From Methylobacterium sp. WL1 (GTDB lineage Bacteria > Pseudomonadota > Alphaproteobacteria > Rhizobiales > Beijerinckiaceae), in assembly GCF_008000895.1 (NCBI RefSeq), contig NZ_CP042823.1, forward strand, positions 5,664,501 through 5,728,500: a DNA stretch of 64,000 nucleotides, in the 5' to 3' direction. The position numbers and the translations under genes were made by a program. How positions within the stretch are numbered: position 1 is the stretch's first letter; every line of letters begins with the position of its first letter. The notes under the pieces are model-generated. The model saw nothing but the letters and a program-made list of their open reading frames with translations. It did not search any database and was not told where the DNA came from. Shown in pieces: positions 29,452-37,331 of the stretch.

Positions 29452-30258
29452 TCAGGGCGTGTCGGCGGTGCCCGGCAGCGCCGTATCGAGGTGGGCCGCG
29501 AAACCGGTGAGATGCGGGACCAGGTCGGGCCGCAACTCCATGGAGGGGATCGCGTAAGCGCCGCCGTTCTGCCGCCGGAACGGGATGGGATCCGTGCTGA
29601 ACAGCGCGCGCATCCGGGCCCGAAGGCTCTCCGCGGAGGCCGCGAAGCCGCTCTCGCTCATGCTGTCGGCCCGATACACGACGAAAGGCGGGAGCACGGC
29701 GTAGCCCGGGTAGAACAGCACGCCATGCTGGATCGGGAACAGCAGGTCATCGATCGGCCCGTTGATCCCCCGGGGGCCGTAATGCGTCTCCCAGCCGCCG
29801 GCCGTCACCACCAGCATCGCGCGCTTGCCGGCGAGGGTGCCCTCGCCGTAACGGTCGCCCCAGCGGGTCTCGCTGTGCTCGCCCACCCCGTAGGCGAACC
29901 CATAGGCGTAGACCCGGTCGATCCATCCCTTCAGGATCGCCGGCATCGAAAACCACCAGAGCGGGAACGCCAGGATCAGCGCATCCGCCCAGAGCAGCTT
30001 GGCCTGTTCGGTGGTTACGTCGTCGGTCAGGGTCCCGGTGAGGAACGCCGCGCTGGATGCGGCCGGGACCCGCAGGCGCGCCGCGTCCGGTAGGATCGGG
30101 AAGTCGGCCCGATCGATGGCACTCTTCCAGCCCTCTGCGTAGAGGTCGGTGACGCGGACTTCGTGTCCGTCCGACTCCAGTTGGTCCACCGCCGCGCGGC
30201 GCAACGCGTTCGTCAGCGATGCCGGATCCGGATGGGCTGAGACGACGAGAATCTTCAT
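29452..30258 (-). CDS. NAD(P)H quinone oxidoreductase-like flavoprotein
   Basis: The 268-residue product has the flavodoxin-like fold of the NQO/MdaB family. It opens with KILVVSAHPDPASLTNALRR, continues with ADALILAFPLWWFSMPAILK (an FMN/FAD-binding signature including the conserved PLWW), and has GWIDRVYAYGFAYGVG. It should reduce quinones or related electrophiles with NAD(P)H in the cytoplasm. It is divergent to a LysR regulator with 92 bp between them, the usual arrangement for a regulated detoxifying reductase. The start at 30258 matches the family N-terminus exactly. Confidence 0.87.
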   Translation of the reverse strand: MKILVVSAHPDPASLTNALRRAAVDQLESDGHEVRVTDLYAEGWKSAIDRADFPILPDAARLRVPAASSAAFLTGTLTDDVTTEQAKLLWADALILAFPLWWFSMPAILKGWIDRVYAYGFAYGVGEHSETRWGDRYGEGTLAGKRAMLVVTAGGWETHYGPRGINGPIDDLLFPIQHGVLFYPGYAVLPPFVVYRADSMSESGFAASAESLRARMRALFSTDPIPFRRQNGGAYAIPSMELRPDLVPHLTGFAAHLDTALPGTADTP

Positions 30259-30350
30259 GAGGCGGGCTCGCTGGGGAGGAAGAGCCGCGAAGCTAGAAGG
30301 CCGCCAGGCCATCCGGTAGACGGAACGGCGGGATAGGATCGTTCCGCGCA

Positions 30351-31271
30351 ATGGATCAATCGAGCGTCACGCTGGAGCGGATGCGGAGCTTCGTCCGCGT
30401 GGTCGAGCGCGGCAGCCTGTCGGCCGTGGCGCGCGAGCAGGGCGTCGGTCAATCGACTGTCAGCCGGCACGTGGCCGAACTCGAAGCCGCCCTGGGCGCC
30501 AGCTTGCTGAACCGGACCACGCGGCGGGTCACCCTGACCGACGAGGGCACGCGTTTCCACGCCGAGGCGCGCACCATCCTGCGGATGGTCGAGGAGGCCG
30601 CGGACGGCGTCCGGAACGCGGGGGGCGGCCTGACCGGCACGGTGCGCGTGTCATGCACGGCGGCCCTGGGCGTTCGACACGTCTGCCGGGCGCTGTTCGC
30701 AGTCCAGGATCACTATCCGGGACTCAGCGTCGATCTCGGTTTGACCGACGAGCGGATCGACCTCGTGCGCGAGGCGACGGATGTCGCGATCCGGCTCGGC
30801 CCGCTGGCGGAGAGCAGCCTGCAGCGCAAGGCCGTCGGTCGCTCGCGCCGGATCCTGGTGGCGTCCCGGCGCTATCTCGCAGATCACGGCCGGCCCGAGA
30901 AACCGGACGACCTGGTGCGGCATTCAATCATCCGCATGAGCAACGTTGCCGGCAGCGACACGCTGTGCCTGTACGGGCCGGACGGCGCGACATCCCGCGT
31001 CCCAGTGGGCGGCCGCTTGCTGGTCGACCACGGCTTGGCCGCCCGCGAGGCCCTGGCGCAGGGGCGTGGCATCGCGGCCGCCCATATCTGGCTCGTGGAC
31101 GATCTGCTGGCGGTGGGGGCGATCGAGCACGTCCTGCCGGACTACGCGCCCGCGCCGGTCCAACTCTCGATCCTGATCGTGCCGGGCCGCATCCGCATCC
31201 GGCGTATCCGTCTGGTGGTCGATGCCCTGGCGGCCGCGCTTGCCGAGCTTCCCGGAATCGACAGGCCCTAA
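30351..31271 (+). CDS. LysR-family transcriptional regulator
   Basis: This 306-residue regulator has the N-terminal winged helix-turn-helix (ERMRSFVRVVERGSLSAVAR through STVSRHVAELEAALG, then LLNRTTRRVTLTDEG) and a C-terminal periplasmic-binding-like effector domain beginning near GTVRVSCTAALGVRHVCRAL. It most likely controls the divergent quinone reductase. The effector is not predictable. The gene sits inside the stretch that separates trmD from rimM. Confidence 0.92.
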   Translation: MDQSSVTLERMRSFVRVVERGSLSAVAREQGVGQSTVSRHVAELEAALGASLLNRTTRRVTLTDEGTRFHAEARTILRMVEEAADGVRNAGGGLTGTVRVSCTAALGVRHVCRALFAVQDHYPGLSVDLGLTDERIDLVREATDVAIRLGPLAESSLQRKAVGRSRRILVASRRYLADHGRPEKPDDLVRHSIIRMSNVAGSDTLCLYGPDGATSRVPVGGRLLVDHGLAAREALAQGRGIAAAHIWLVDDLLAVGAIEHVLPDYAPAPVQLSILIVPGRIRIRRIRLVVDALAAALAELPGIDRP

Positions 31272-31320
31272 GCGGGTGGCCGATCACGCACCGGCACCCA
31301 GCCTGAGCCTGTCAGAACAC

Positions 31321-32016
31321 TCAGCCCGGATCGTCGGCCGGCTTCTCGCCCACCGGCGCGAAGAAATCCTCTGGCAGCACCACGGTTACCCGCCGCTGCG
31401 CGAGGTCGAGGACCGGCACGAACGCCTTGGTGAAGGGCAGCAGCGCCGTGGCGCCGCCCGCGGCGGGCTTGAGCTCGAGCAGGTCGCCGCCACCGTAATT
31501 CGGAACCGCGACGACCGTGCCGACGACGTTGCCGGCCTCGTCCACCGCCGTGGTCCCCACGAGGTCGGCTGCATAGACCTCGTCGTCGTCGTCGGGCTCC
31601 GCGAGGCGGTCGCGGGGGATGAACAGGGCGACGCGGTTGAGCGTCTCGGCAGCGCTGCGGCTGCCGATATCCTTGACCCGGGCGATCAAGATGTCGGGGG
31701 AGGATCCCGGGGCGGTGCGCACGGCCGACAGGGTCAGCGTGCGATTGTCGGAGGTCATCAGCGGGCCGTAGCCGGCGATCGCCAACGGATCGCCGGTGTA
31801 GGATTTCAGGCGGATCTCGCCGTTGAGCCCGTGCGCGCGGCCGAACTCGCCCAGGAGGACGAGGTTCGGGTCGGGCGGCACGGGCGGGGCCACCGGCTTG
31901 GGGGCCGGTGCCTTGGGCGAGGTCGCGGCCTCGGGCGCGATTGCGCCGATAGCCGTGCCAGCGCGGCCACGGCGACCGCCGTCGCGGGAGGATGGACCAG
32001 CGGGGCGGCGTGCCAT
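31321..32016 (-). CDS. rimM: Ribosome maturation factor RimM
   Basis: RimM assists 30S subunit assembly, around the 16S rRNA head and ribosomal protein S19. The 231-residue product has the N-terminal barrel ([20 protein letters not shown]) and a PRC-barrel domain ([19 protein letters not shown], ending in [20 protein letters not shown]). It carries about 50 extra Ala/Pro-rich N-terminal residues that are not part of the fold, so it may start later. It follows rpsP by 11 bp on the minus strand in the ffh-rpsP operon. trmD, normally next, lies 2.7 kb further on. Confidence 0.93.
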   Translation of the reverse strand: MARRPAGPSSRDGGRRGRAGTAIGAIAPEAATSPKAPAPKPVAPPVPPDPNLVLLGEFGRAHGLNGEIRLKSYTGDPLAIAGYGPLMTSDNRTLTLSAVRTAPGSSPDILIARVKDIGSRSAAETLNRVALFIPRDRLAEPDDDDEVYAADLVGTTAVDEAGNVVGTVVAVPNYGGGDLLELKPAAGGATALLPFTKAFVPVLDLAQRRVTVVLPEDFFAPVGEKPADDPG

Positions 32017-32027
32017 GGCCTCGAGCC

Positions 32028-32390
32028 TCAGGCCGCGGCGTCCTCGGCGGGCGCGGCGGCCTTCTCGGCGCGCTTGGTCGCGCGCTCCTTGGCCTTCTCG
32101 CCGGGCTCGGCCTTCTGCGGGTTGTTGCGCGTCGGGCGCTTGGCGAGGCCGGCCTGGTCGAGGAAGCGCAGGACCCGGTCGGTCGGCTGCGCGCCCTTGG
32201 CGAGCCAGCCCTGGATCTTCTCGGCGTCGAGCTGGATCCGGGCCGGATCGTCCTTGGCCTTCATCGGGTCGTAGGCGCCGACCTTGTCGATGAAGCGGCC
32301 ATCGCGGGGGGCGCGGGCGTCGGCGACGACGATGCGGTAGTACGGACGCTTCTTGGCGCCACCGCGCGTGAGACGGATCTTCAGGGCCAT
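32028..32390 (-). CDS. rpsP: 30S ribosomal protein S16
   Basis: The 120-residue protein starts [20 protein letters not shown], the hallmark of S16, followed by [13 protein letters not shown] and the conserved [16 protein letters not shown]. After the roughly 80-residue core it has a basic Ala/Lys/Glu-rich C-terminal tail, common in alphaproteobacteria. It is 4 bp downstream of the chorismate mutase gene and 11 bp before rimM, all in one operon. Confidence 0.97.
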   Translation of the reverse strand: MALKIRLTRGGAKKRPYYRIVVADARAPRDGRFIDKVGAYDPMKAKDDPARIQLDAEKIQGWLAKGAQPTDRVLRFLDQAGLAKRPTRNNPQKAEPGEKAKERATKRAEKAAAPAEDAAA

Positions 32391-32394
32391 TGTC

Positions 32395-32730
32395 TTAGGA
32401 CTTTCTCTGTTCGTCGACCGACGGCGCATGGTTGGCCGCGATCGTCTGGTGGTGCCGGATGACCTCCTTGACCACGAAGGCCAGGAACTTCTCGGCGAAG
32501 TCGGGGTCGAGCTTGGCCTCGACCGCGAGTGTGCGGAGCCGGGCGACCTGACGCGCCTCCCGGTCCGGATCGGAAGGGGGGATCCCCTTTCGGGCCTTGA
32601 GCTCGCCGACCCGCTGCGTGCAGCGGAAGCGCTCGGCGAGCAGATGGATCAGCGCCGCATCGAAATTGTCGATGCTGTCGCGCAGGCGGGCGAGTTCGGG
32701 ATCGACCGCTTGGGCAGCGAGGACGCTCAT
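32395..32730 (-). CDS. Chorismate mutase, AroQ class
   Basis: This 111-residue all-helical enzyme converts chorismate to prephenate for phenylalanine and tyrosine synthesis. It has the AroQ pattern: [20 protein letters not shown], then [16 protein letters not shown] and [12 protein letters not shown], ending in [16 protein letters not shown]. The start overlaps the ffh stop by 4 bp (ATGA), and rpsP follows 4 bp later. A chorismate mutase between ffh and rpsP is a recurrent order in Rhizobiales and need not mean a functional link. Confidence 0.93.
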   Translation of the reverse strand: MSVLAAQAVDPELARLRDSIDNFDAALIHLLAERFRCTQRVGELKARKGIPPSDPDREARQVARLRTLAVEAKLDPDFAEKFLAFVVKEVIRHHQTIAANHAPSVDEQRKS

Positions 32731-34313
32731 TTCTTCTTCCCCGGCATGAAGCCGCCGAGACCGGGCAGCTTCGGGCCGCCGAGGCCGGGAAGCCCCGGCA
32801 TCTTCGGCATTCCACCCAGGCCGCCGCCCAGTCCGCCCCCGCCCAGGCCCGGCGGCATCGGCGGCAGCTTGCCGCCGAATTGCTTCTCGATCTGCGCGAT
32901 CTGCTCGGGCGTCGGCTCGGGCATGCCCGGCGGAAGGCCTCCCGGCATGCCGCCGCCCATGCCACCGCCGCCGAGACCGAACATCGAGCCGAGGGCCTGC
33001 CCGATGCCGCGCTTGCCCGAGCCCATCGCCTTCATCATGTCGGCCATGGTCCGGTGCATCTTCAGGAGCTTGTTGATCTCCGAGACATCGACGCCGGAGC
33101 CCGCCGCGATGCGCTTCTTGCGGGAGTTCTTCAGCAGATCGGGGTTCTTCCGCTCGTGCGGGGTCATCGACGAGATGATCGCCCGCTGGCGCTTGAACAT
33201 CTTCTCGTCGAGGTTGGCGCCCTCGACCTGCTTCTTCATGGCGCCCATGCCGGGCAGCATGCCCATCAGGCCGCCGATGCCGCCCATCTTCTCCATCTGG
33301 GCGAGTTGCATGGAGAGGTCCTCCAGGTCGAACTTGCCCTTGCGCATCTTCTCCGCGGTGCGGAGCGCCTGCTCGTGGTCGATGGTCTCGGCGGCCTTCT
33401 CGACCAGGGAGACGATGTCGCCCATGCCGAGGATGCGGTTGGCAACGCGGGCCGGGTGGAACTCCTCCAACGCGTCGACCTTCTCGCCGGTGCCGACGAG
33501 CTTGATCGGCTTGCCGGTGACGGCGCGCATCGAGAGCGCCGCGCCGCCGCGGGAATCGCCGTCCATGCGGGTGAGCACGATGCCGGTGACGCCGAGCCGT
33601 TCGTCGAAGGCGCGGGCGGTGTTGACCGCGTCCTGGCCGGTCAGCGCGTCGGCGACCAGCAGCACCTCGTGGGGCCGCGTCGCGGCCTTCACCTCGGCCG
33701 CCTCGACCATCAGGGCCTCGTCGACCGTGGTGCGGCCGGCGGTGTCCAGCATCACCACGTCGAAGCCGCCGAGGCGGGCCGCCTCCATGGCGCGCTTGGC
33801 GATCTGCACCGCCGACTGGCCGGCCACGATCGGCAGGCTCTCGACGCCGACCTGCTTGGCCAGCACCGCGAGCTGCTCCATGGCGGCCGGGCGGCGGGTA
33901 TCGAGGGAGGCCAGCAGGACGCGGCGCTTCTCGCGCTCGGACAGGCGCCGGGCGATCTTGGCGGTGGTGGTGGTCTTGCCCGAGCCCTGGAGGCCGACCA
34001 TCAGGATCGGCACTGGCGCCGGGGCGTTGAGGTCGATCACCTCCGCATCCGTGCCGAGCATCGCCACCAGCTCGTCGTTGACGATCTTGACGACCATCTG
34101 GCCGGGGGTGACCGACTTGAGCACGACGGCGCCGACCGCCTTCTCCTTCACCCGGTCGGTGAAGCCGCGCACGACCTCCAGAGCCACGTCGGCTTCCAGC
34201 AGGGCGCGGCGGACCTCGCGCATCGCCGCGGTGACGTCGGCTTCGGTCAGGGCGCCCCGGCGGGTGAGCCCCGAGAGGATGCCGGACAGGCGGTCGGACA
34301 GGCCTTCGAACAT
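32727..34313 (-). CDS. ffh: Signal recognition particle protein Ffh
   Basis: Ffh binds signal sequences and the 4.5S RNA and delivers ribosomes to FtsY. The 528-residue product has the N domain, the GTPase G domain (VGLQGSGKTTTTAKIARRL, DTRRPAAMEQLA, MLDTAGRTTVDEAL, TRMDGDSRGGAAL) and the methionine-rich M domain (MGMLPGMGAMKKQVEGA). A long Gly/Met/Pro-rich C-terminal tail follows, from about residue 465. It starts 18 bp after a small zinc-binding protein gene on the same strand. Confidence 0.97.
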   Translation of the reverse strand: MFEGLSDRLSGILSGLTRRGALTEADVTAAMREVRRALLEADVALEVVRGFTDRVKEKAVGAVVLKSVTPGQMVVKIVNDELVAMLGTDAEVIDLNAPAPVPILMVGLQGSGKTTTTAKIARRLSEREKRRVLLASLDTRRPAAMEQLAVLAKQVGVESLPIVAGQSAVQIAKRAMEAARLGGFDVVMLDTAGRTTVDEALMVEAAEVKAATRPHEVLLVADALTGQDAVNTARAFDERLGVTGIVLTRMDGDSRGGAALSMRAVTGKPIKLVGTGEKVDALEEFHPARVANRILGMGDIVSLVEKAAETIDHEQALRTAEKMRKGKFDLEDLSMQLAQMEKMGGIGGLMGMLPGMGAMKKQVEGANLDEKMFKRQRAIISSMTPHERKNPDLLKNSRKKRIAAGSGVDVSEINKLLKMHRTMADMMKAMGSGKRGIGQALGSMFGLGGGGMGGGMPGGLPPGMPEPTPEQIAQIEKQFGGKLPPMPPGLGGGGLGGGLGGMPKMPGLPGLGGPKLPGLGGFMPGKKK

Positions 34314-34331
34314 GGTTTTTCCGACCCGCGC

Positions 34332-34559
34332 TTACTGTTCGAGACCGGCGCGCTCGACGCGGCGCGCCTGGAGGGCGGCCTCGAAGCTGCGCACGGCGCT
34401 CGCGAACTTGTCCCGGCACTCCGGATTGCAGAACCCGACCACCGCGCCGTTGTAGAGCGTCAGCGAGTCGGCCGAGATCGGCTTGCCCGACCACGGGCAG
34501 GTCTCGTTGATCGCATCCGCGATATTCAATGCGGCTGGGGTCACGGCGACTTGGGTCAT
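34332..34559 (-). CDS. Small TRASH/YHS-like zinc-binding protein
   Basis: This 75-residue protein has a single recognisable segment. CPWSGKPI, then LYNGAVVGFCNPECRDKFAS, give the CxxxGxx...C...C pattern of TRASH/YHS-like metal-binding modules. A short helical tail rich in Arg and Ala follows. It is encoded directly upstream of ffh (18 bp) and should be co-transcribed. Similar small proteins are sometimes labelled glutathione S-transferase in databases without good reason. Its role is unknown; a zinc-binding or protein-interaction role is only an inference. The ATG at 34559 is chosen because upstream codons have no family similarity. Confidence 0.65.
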   Translation of the reverse strand: MTQVAVTPAALNIADAINETCPWSGKPISADSLTLYNGAVVGFCNPECRDKFASAVRSFEAALQARRVERAGLEQ

Positions 34560-34857
34560 GCGATAGCCTCGACCGGCGGAGCCCGGCGAAGCGGATCGGC
34601 CCAACACAGATCGCGCCCGAGGGCGCGGACGCGCTGTCGGGCGTTGACCTCCGGCCTCAGGGGCCGGTCGGCTTCGTGTCGTGACGATCTGCTACGGATC
34701 GGAAGCGCGGGGTAGCGGCAGCCACCGCAAAAGTCAATTTTCGGTATCCCGCCCGCGAACCATCTCACGGTTGAGAGGACCGAGTGCCATTAACTTTTAC
34801 GGATCGTTAAGCATGTTGCGACTCTGATCGGGCAGCACCCGTTCAGGACGACCGCCG

Positions 34858-35487
34858 ATGTCGGAACCCGCCCGCACCCTGCCGCCGCACGAGACCGGCA
34901 GCCGCATCGCCCCCGGCCCCCTGCGGGACTGGCTGGCGACGATGAAGACCCACAGCCCCGCCGAGCAGCATGGCGACGACCGCCCGTATGAGGCTGAACC
35001 GGATACCAAGGCCCCCCGGGCCGCCGAGGCGGCCTGGTCGCCGCGACTCGTGGCGCAGCCCGAGGCGCCCGGCGCGGTCGCGGAGGATGCGGACGTGTCC
35101 GAGCTGATGGCCGAGAACATGATGCTCAAGGCCAGGCTGAAGCTCGAGGCCGACCGCCAGACCGAGCTGCAGGCGATCCTGGCCGAGGAGATCCGGGCGC
35201 TGCGGGACCATATCCGCGAGGAGATCGGCTCGATCGAGGACCTGCGCGCCGAGCAGGAGGAGGTCCGCGCCGAGCGCGAGGAGTTCCGGAGCGAGCGCGA
35301 GCGGTTCCGTCAGGAGCGGGAACACATGCGGGCCGAGCGCGACCGCGCGGTCACGGAGCGCGACGGGCTGCGGGCCGAGCGTCACGCGATGGCGGCCGAG
35401 CGCGACGCCCTGCGCGAGGAGCGCGACCTGTGGCGCGCCCGGACCGAGGCCCTGGCCCAGCCGCTGTTCCAGGCCCCGAAGCGCTGA
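34858..35487 (+). CDS. Coiled-coil protein, unknown function
   Basis: I do not recognise a family for this 209-residue product. The first 75 residues are low-complexity and probably disordered. From about residue 78 on it is almost entirely a charged coiled coil, with repeated seven-residue patterns such as AEREEFRSERERFR, AERDRAVTERDGLRAERHAM and AERDALREERDLWRA. No signal peptide or membrane segment is visible. It is divergent from the ffh operon across 298 bp that contain no other gene, and is followed by a hairpin. Confidence 0.7.
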   Translation: MSEPARTLPPHETGSRIAPGPLRDWLATMKTHSPAEQHGDDRPYEAEPDTKAPRAAEAAWSPRLVAQPEAPGAVAEDADVSELMAENMMLKARLKLEADRQTELQAILAEEIRALRDHIREEIGSIEDLRAEQEEVRAEREEFRSERERFRQEREHMRAERDRAVTERDGLRAERHAMAAERDALREERDLWRARTEALAQPLFQAPKR

Positions 35488-35506
35488 AGACACCCCTGAA
35501 AAGCCG

Positions 35507-35532
35507 AAGGGCCACCCGTGAGGGTGGCCCTT
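35507..35532. terminator. Bidirectional terminator-like hairpin
   Basis: AAGGGCCACCCGTGAGGGTG followed by GCCCTT is a strong 11-pair stem with a 4-base loop. On the plus strand it follows the coiled-coil gene by 19 bp. On the minus strand it follows the candidate 23-residue gene and is trailed by CGGCTTTTC, a modest T-run. It may serve both convergent genes. Confidence 0.6.
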
Positions 35533-35590
35533 CCATTGCCGAACCATCATGTCCGGCGGAACTGTCCCGAGATCGGGGCTCAGACGCGTC

Positions 35591-35662
35591 TTAGAGCGAC
35601 GCGCCGGAGGCGACGGTCCAGGTCCGGTAAGCCGAGACTGACGGATGATGACAATGAGACAC
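35591..35662 (-). CDS. Candidate 23-residue peptide with an extended Shine-Dalgarno
   Basis: A GTG at 35662 opens a short frame on the minus strand that ends at TAA (35591). The peptide is His/Ser-rich: it begins VSHCHHPSVSA, has YRTWT in the middle and ends ASGASL. Its start is preceded by AAAGGAGGTGATCCA with AGGAGG exactly 7 bases from the start codon, the best possible ribosome-binding site, far stronger than any other in the window. A terminator-like hairpin lies 58 bp beyond the stop. It could be a leader or small regulatory peptide, but no gene follows on that strand before the convergent coiled-coil gene. It has no family assignment. Confidence 0.5.
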   Translation of the reverse strand: MSHCHHPSVSAYRTWTVASGASL

Positions 35663-35678
35663 TGGATCACCTCCTTTC
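35663..35678 (-). promoter_or_regulatory. Extended anti-16S ribosome-binding site
   Basis: Together with the first base of the start codon, the plus strand here reads CTGGATCACCTCCTTTC, identical over 17 bases to the conserved 3' end of bacterial 16S rRNA. The minus-strand transcript would therefore pair with the whole anti-Shine-Dalgarno tail. Confidence 0.7.
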
Positions 35679-35824
35679 GTTCGTTGCGGGTGATGCGAAG
35701 GTAGGTGGCCGGACCCGGCTTGTGAAGCCCCGTGGCTGCGCCCGTTTGTCCTCCCCGTGCGCCCGCTTTCCCGCTTCGGCTGCCGGGCGTATGACGAGCC
35801 CACCGAGGTCAGCCCGAACCGCCG

Positions 35825-36913
35825 TTGAACGCGCCCGTCACGCCCCTGCCGCGTCCGCCCGAGGATGCAGCCCTCGATCCCGAGGCCATGCGTCAGCCGC
35901 TCGGCAACGCGTGGTACTGCGTTGGCCAGTCCCGCAGCCTCGGCCGCACCGGGCTCCGCGCCGTGGAGCTGAACGGCGAGCAGATCGTGCTCGGCCGGGC
36001 CCCTGACGGGACCCCGTTCGCGCTGCGCGACCGCTGCCCGCATCGCGGCATGGCCCTGTCGAAGGGCCGCTTCGACGGCGACACCCTGATGTGCCCGTTC
36101 CACGGCTGGCGCTTCGGCACGGACGGGCGCTGCCGGGACGTCCCGACCCTGTCCGAGCACGACGCCGCCGATTTCTCCCGCATCCAGGTCCAGCGCTTCC
36201 CGGTACGGGAGAGCGCTGGGTTCCTGTGGGTGAACCCGCATCTCGGGCCCGCCTCCGGCGACGTGCCCGCGGTGCCGGAGCTGGATTTCGCGCCGGCCGG
36301 CTCCCTGGTCGTGGAACTCGTGGTCGAGGCGTCCTACGATCTCACCACGCTGAGCCTGGTCGATCCCGGCCATGTCGCCTTCGTGCACGACAGCTGGTGG
36401 TTCCGGCCCTCGAAGCAGCTGCGCGAGAAGGTCAAGACGTTCCAGCCGGTGCCGCACGGCTTCGTCATGACGAGCCACGCCACCACGACGAGCTCACCAG
36501 TCTACCGCCTGCTCGGCGGCGTGCCCGAGGTCGAGATCGAGTTCCGGCTGCCCGGGGTCCGGTTGGAGCACATCCGCGCGGGTGACAAGCGGGTGGCCAA
36601 CTACACCTTCGCCACGCCGCTCACGCCGGACCGGACGATGCTGACCAACGTCCTGGTGTGGAGCATGCCGGCGCTGAACCTGCTCAAGCCCATCGCGCGG
36701 CCGCTGATGCGGCAGTTCCTCACGCAGGACCAGGAGGTGCTTCAGCACGCGCAGGACGGCCTGGACCGTAAGCCGACCATGGTGCTGTTCGGGCAGGGCG
36801 ACCTGCCCTCGCAATGGTATTTCCGGCTCAAGCGCGAAGCCCTGGACTCGGCTCGCACCGGGCGCCCGTTCGAGAATCCCCTGGAACGGCGCGAGCTGCG
36901 CTGGCGGTCCTGA
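35825..36913 (+). CDS. Rieske-type aromatic-ring-hydroxylating oxygenase
   Basis: This 362-residue protein is an oxygenase alpha-subunit of the single-component, vanillate-demethylase type. The Rieske [2Fe-2S] site is CPHRGMALSKG and CPFHGWRF near residue 70-95, in the spacing CXH...CXXH. The C-terminal mononuclear iron site is suggested by SLVDPGHVAFVHDSWW (two histidines five apart), with a later acidic residue. The start is a TTG. No reductase or ferredoxin gene is next to it, so its electron donor is elsewhere. The substrate is not predictable; demethylation or hydroxylation of an aromatic compound is usual for the family. Confidence 0.87.
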   Translation: MNAPVTPLPRPPEDAALDPEAMRQPLGNAWYCVGQSRSLGRTGLRAVELNGEQIVLGRAPDGTPFALRDRCPHRGMALSKGRFDGDTLMCPFHGWRFGTDGRCRDVPTLSEHDAADFSRIQVQRFPVRESAGFLWVNPHLGPASGDVPAVPELDFAPAGSLVVELVVEASYDLTTLSLVDPGHVAFVHDSWWFRPSKQLREKVKTFQPVPHGFVMTSHATTTSSPVYRLLGGVPEVEIEFRLPGVRLEHIRAGDKRVANYTFATPLTPDRTMLTNVLVWSMPALNLLKPIARPLMRQFLTQDQEVLQHAQDGLDRKPTMVLFGQGDLPSQWYFRLKREALDSARTGRPFENPLERRELRWRS

Positions 36914-37018
36914 TTTATAGGACAGTTATTGGGCTCTATTCAGGGCGAGTAACGCTCTATTAACCACACTTTGCGTAATGATTTCCTAGGCCTATTCCTC
37001 TCGAGACGCTGCGCGCCG

Positions 37019-37255
37019 ATGCCCCGTTTCTACATCGACCTCCATGACGGTTCCCAGCCGGTCCGCGACGAGGTCGGCTTCGACCTACCGGACCTGCCGG
37101 CCGCCCGCGCCAAGGTCACCCGGATCATGTCGGCGATCGCCCGCGACATGCTACCCGACGTGGAGCGCCAGGATTACGTCGCCTGCGTCCGCGATACGGT
37201 CGGCAAGGTCGTGTTCCGCGCCCGCCTGTCGCTCGCCGCCGAGGCCGTGGAGTGA
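37019..37255 (+). CDS. DUF6894 family small protein
   Basis: The 78-residue protein opens with MPRFYIDLHDGSQPVRDEVG and continues DLPDLPAARAKVTRIMSAIA, the conserved pattern of DUF6894. That family is abundant in Methylobacterium and Bradyrhizobium and has no known function. The ATG at 37019 matches the family start. An A+T-richer stretch upstream (36914-37018) may hold its promoter. Confidence 0.75.
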   Translation: MPRFYIDLHDGSQPVRDEVGFDLPDLPAARAKVTRIMSAIARDMLPDVERQDYVACVRDTVGKVVFRARLSLAAEAVE

Positions 37256-37331
37256 GGCAAAAGCGAGCCTGAGGCTCCCCGTCGCGGTGGCCGGAGCTTG
37301 ACCACGGCGCCGGGCCGGCCATTTCCCAACC

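Noticed and set aside
34560..34857. 4.5S (SRP) RNA gene upstream of the ffh operon
   Set aside because: The conserved GGAAGGAAGCAG-type loop of the SRP RNA is not found in this spacer on either strand.
35662..35678. Remnant of a 16S rRNA gene
   Set aside because: Only the last 17 bases match; the sequence before it on the plus strand does not resemble the 16S 3' domain and no other rRNA sequence or spacer is near. A ribosome-binding role on the minus strand explains it better, though not conclusively.
35645..35704. Plus-strand 19-residue frame (MMTMRHWITSF...) across the 16S-like sequence
   Set aside because: It has no ribosome-binding site, whereas the opposite strand has an ideal one; its HWITS residues simply translate the anti-Shine-Dalgarno complement.
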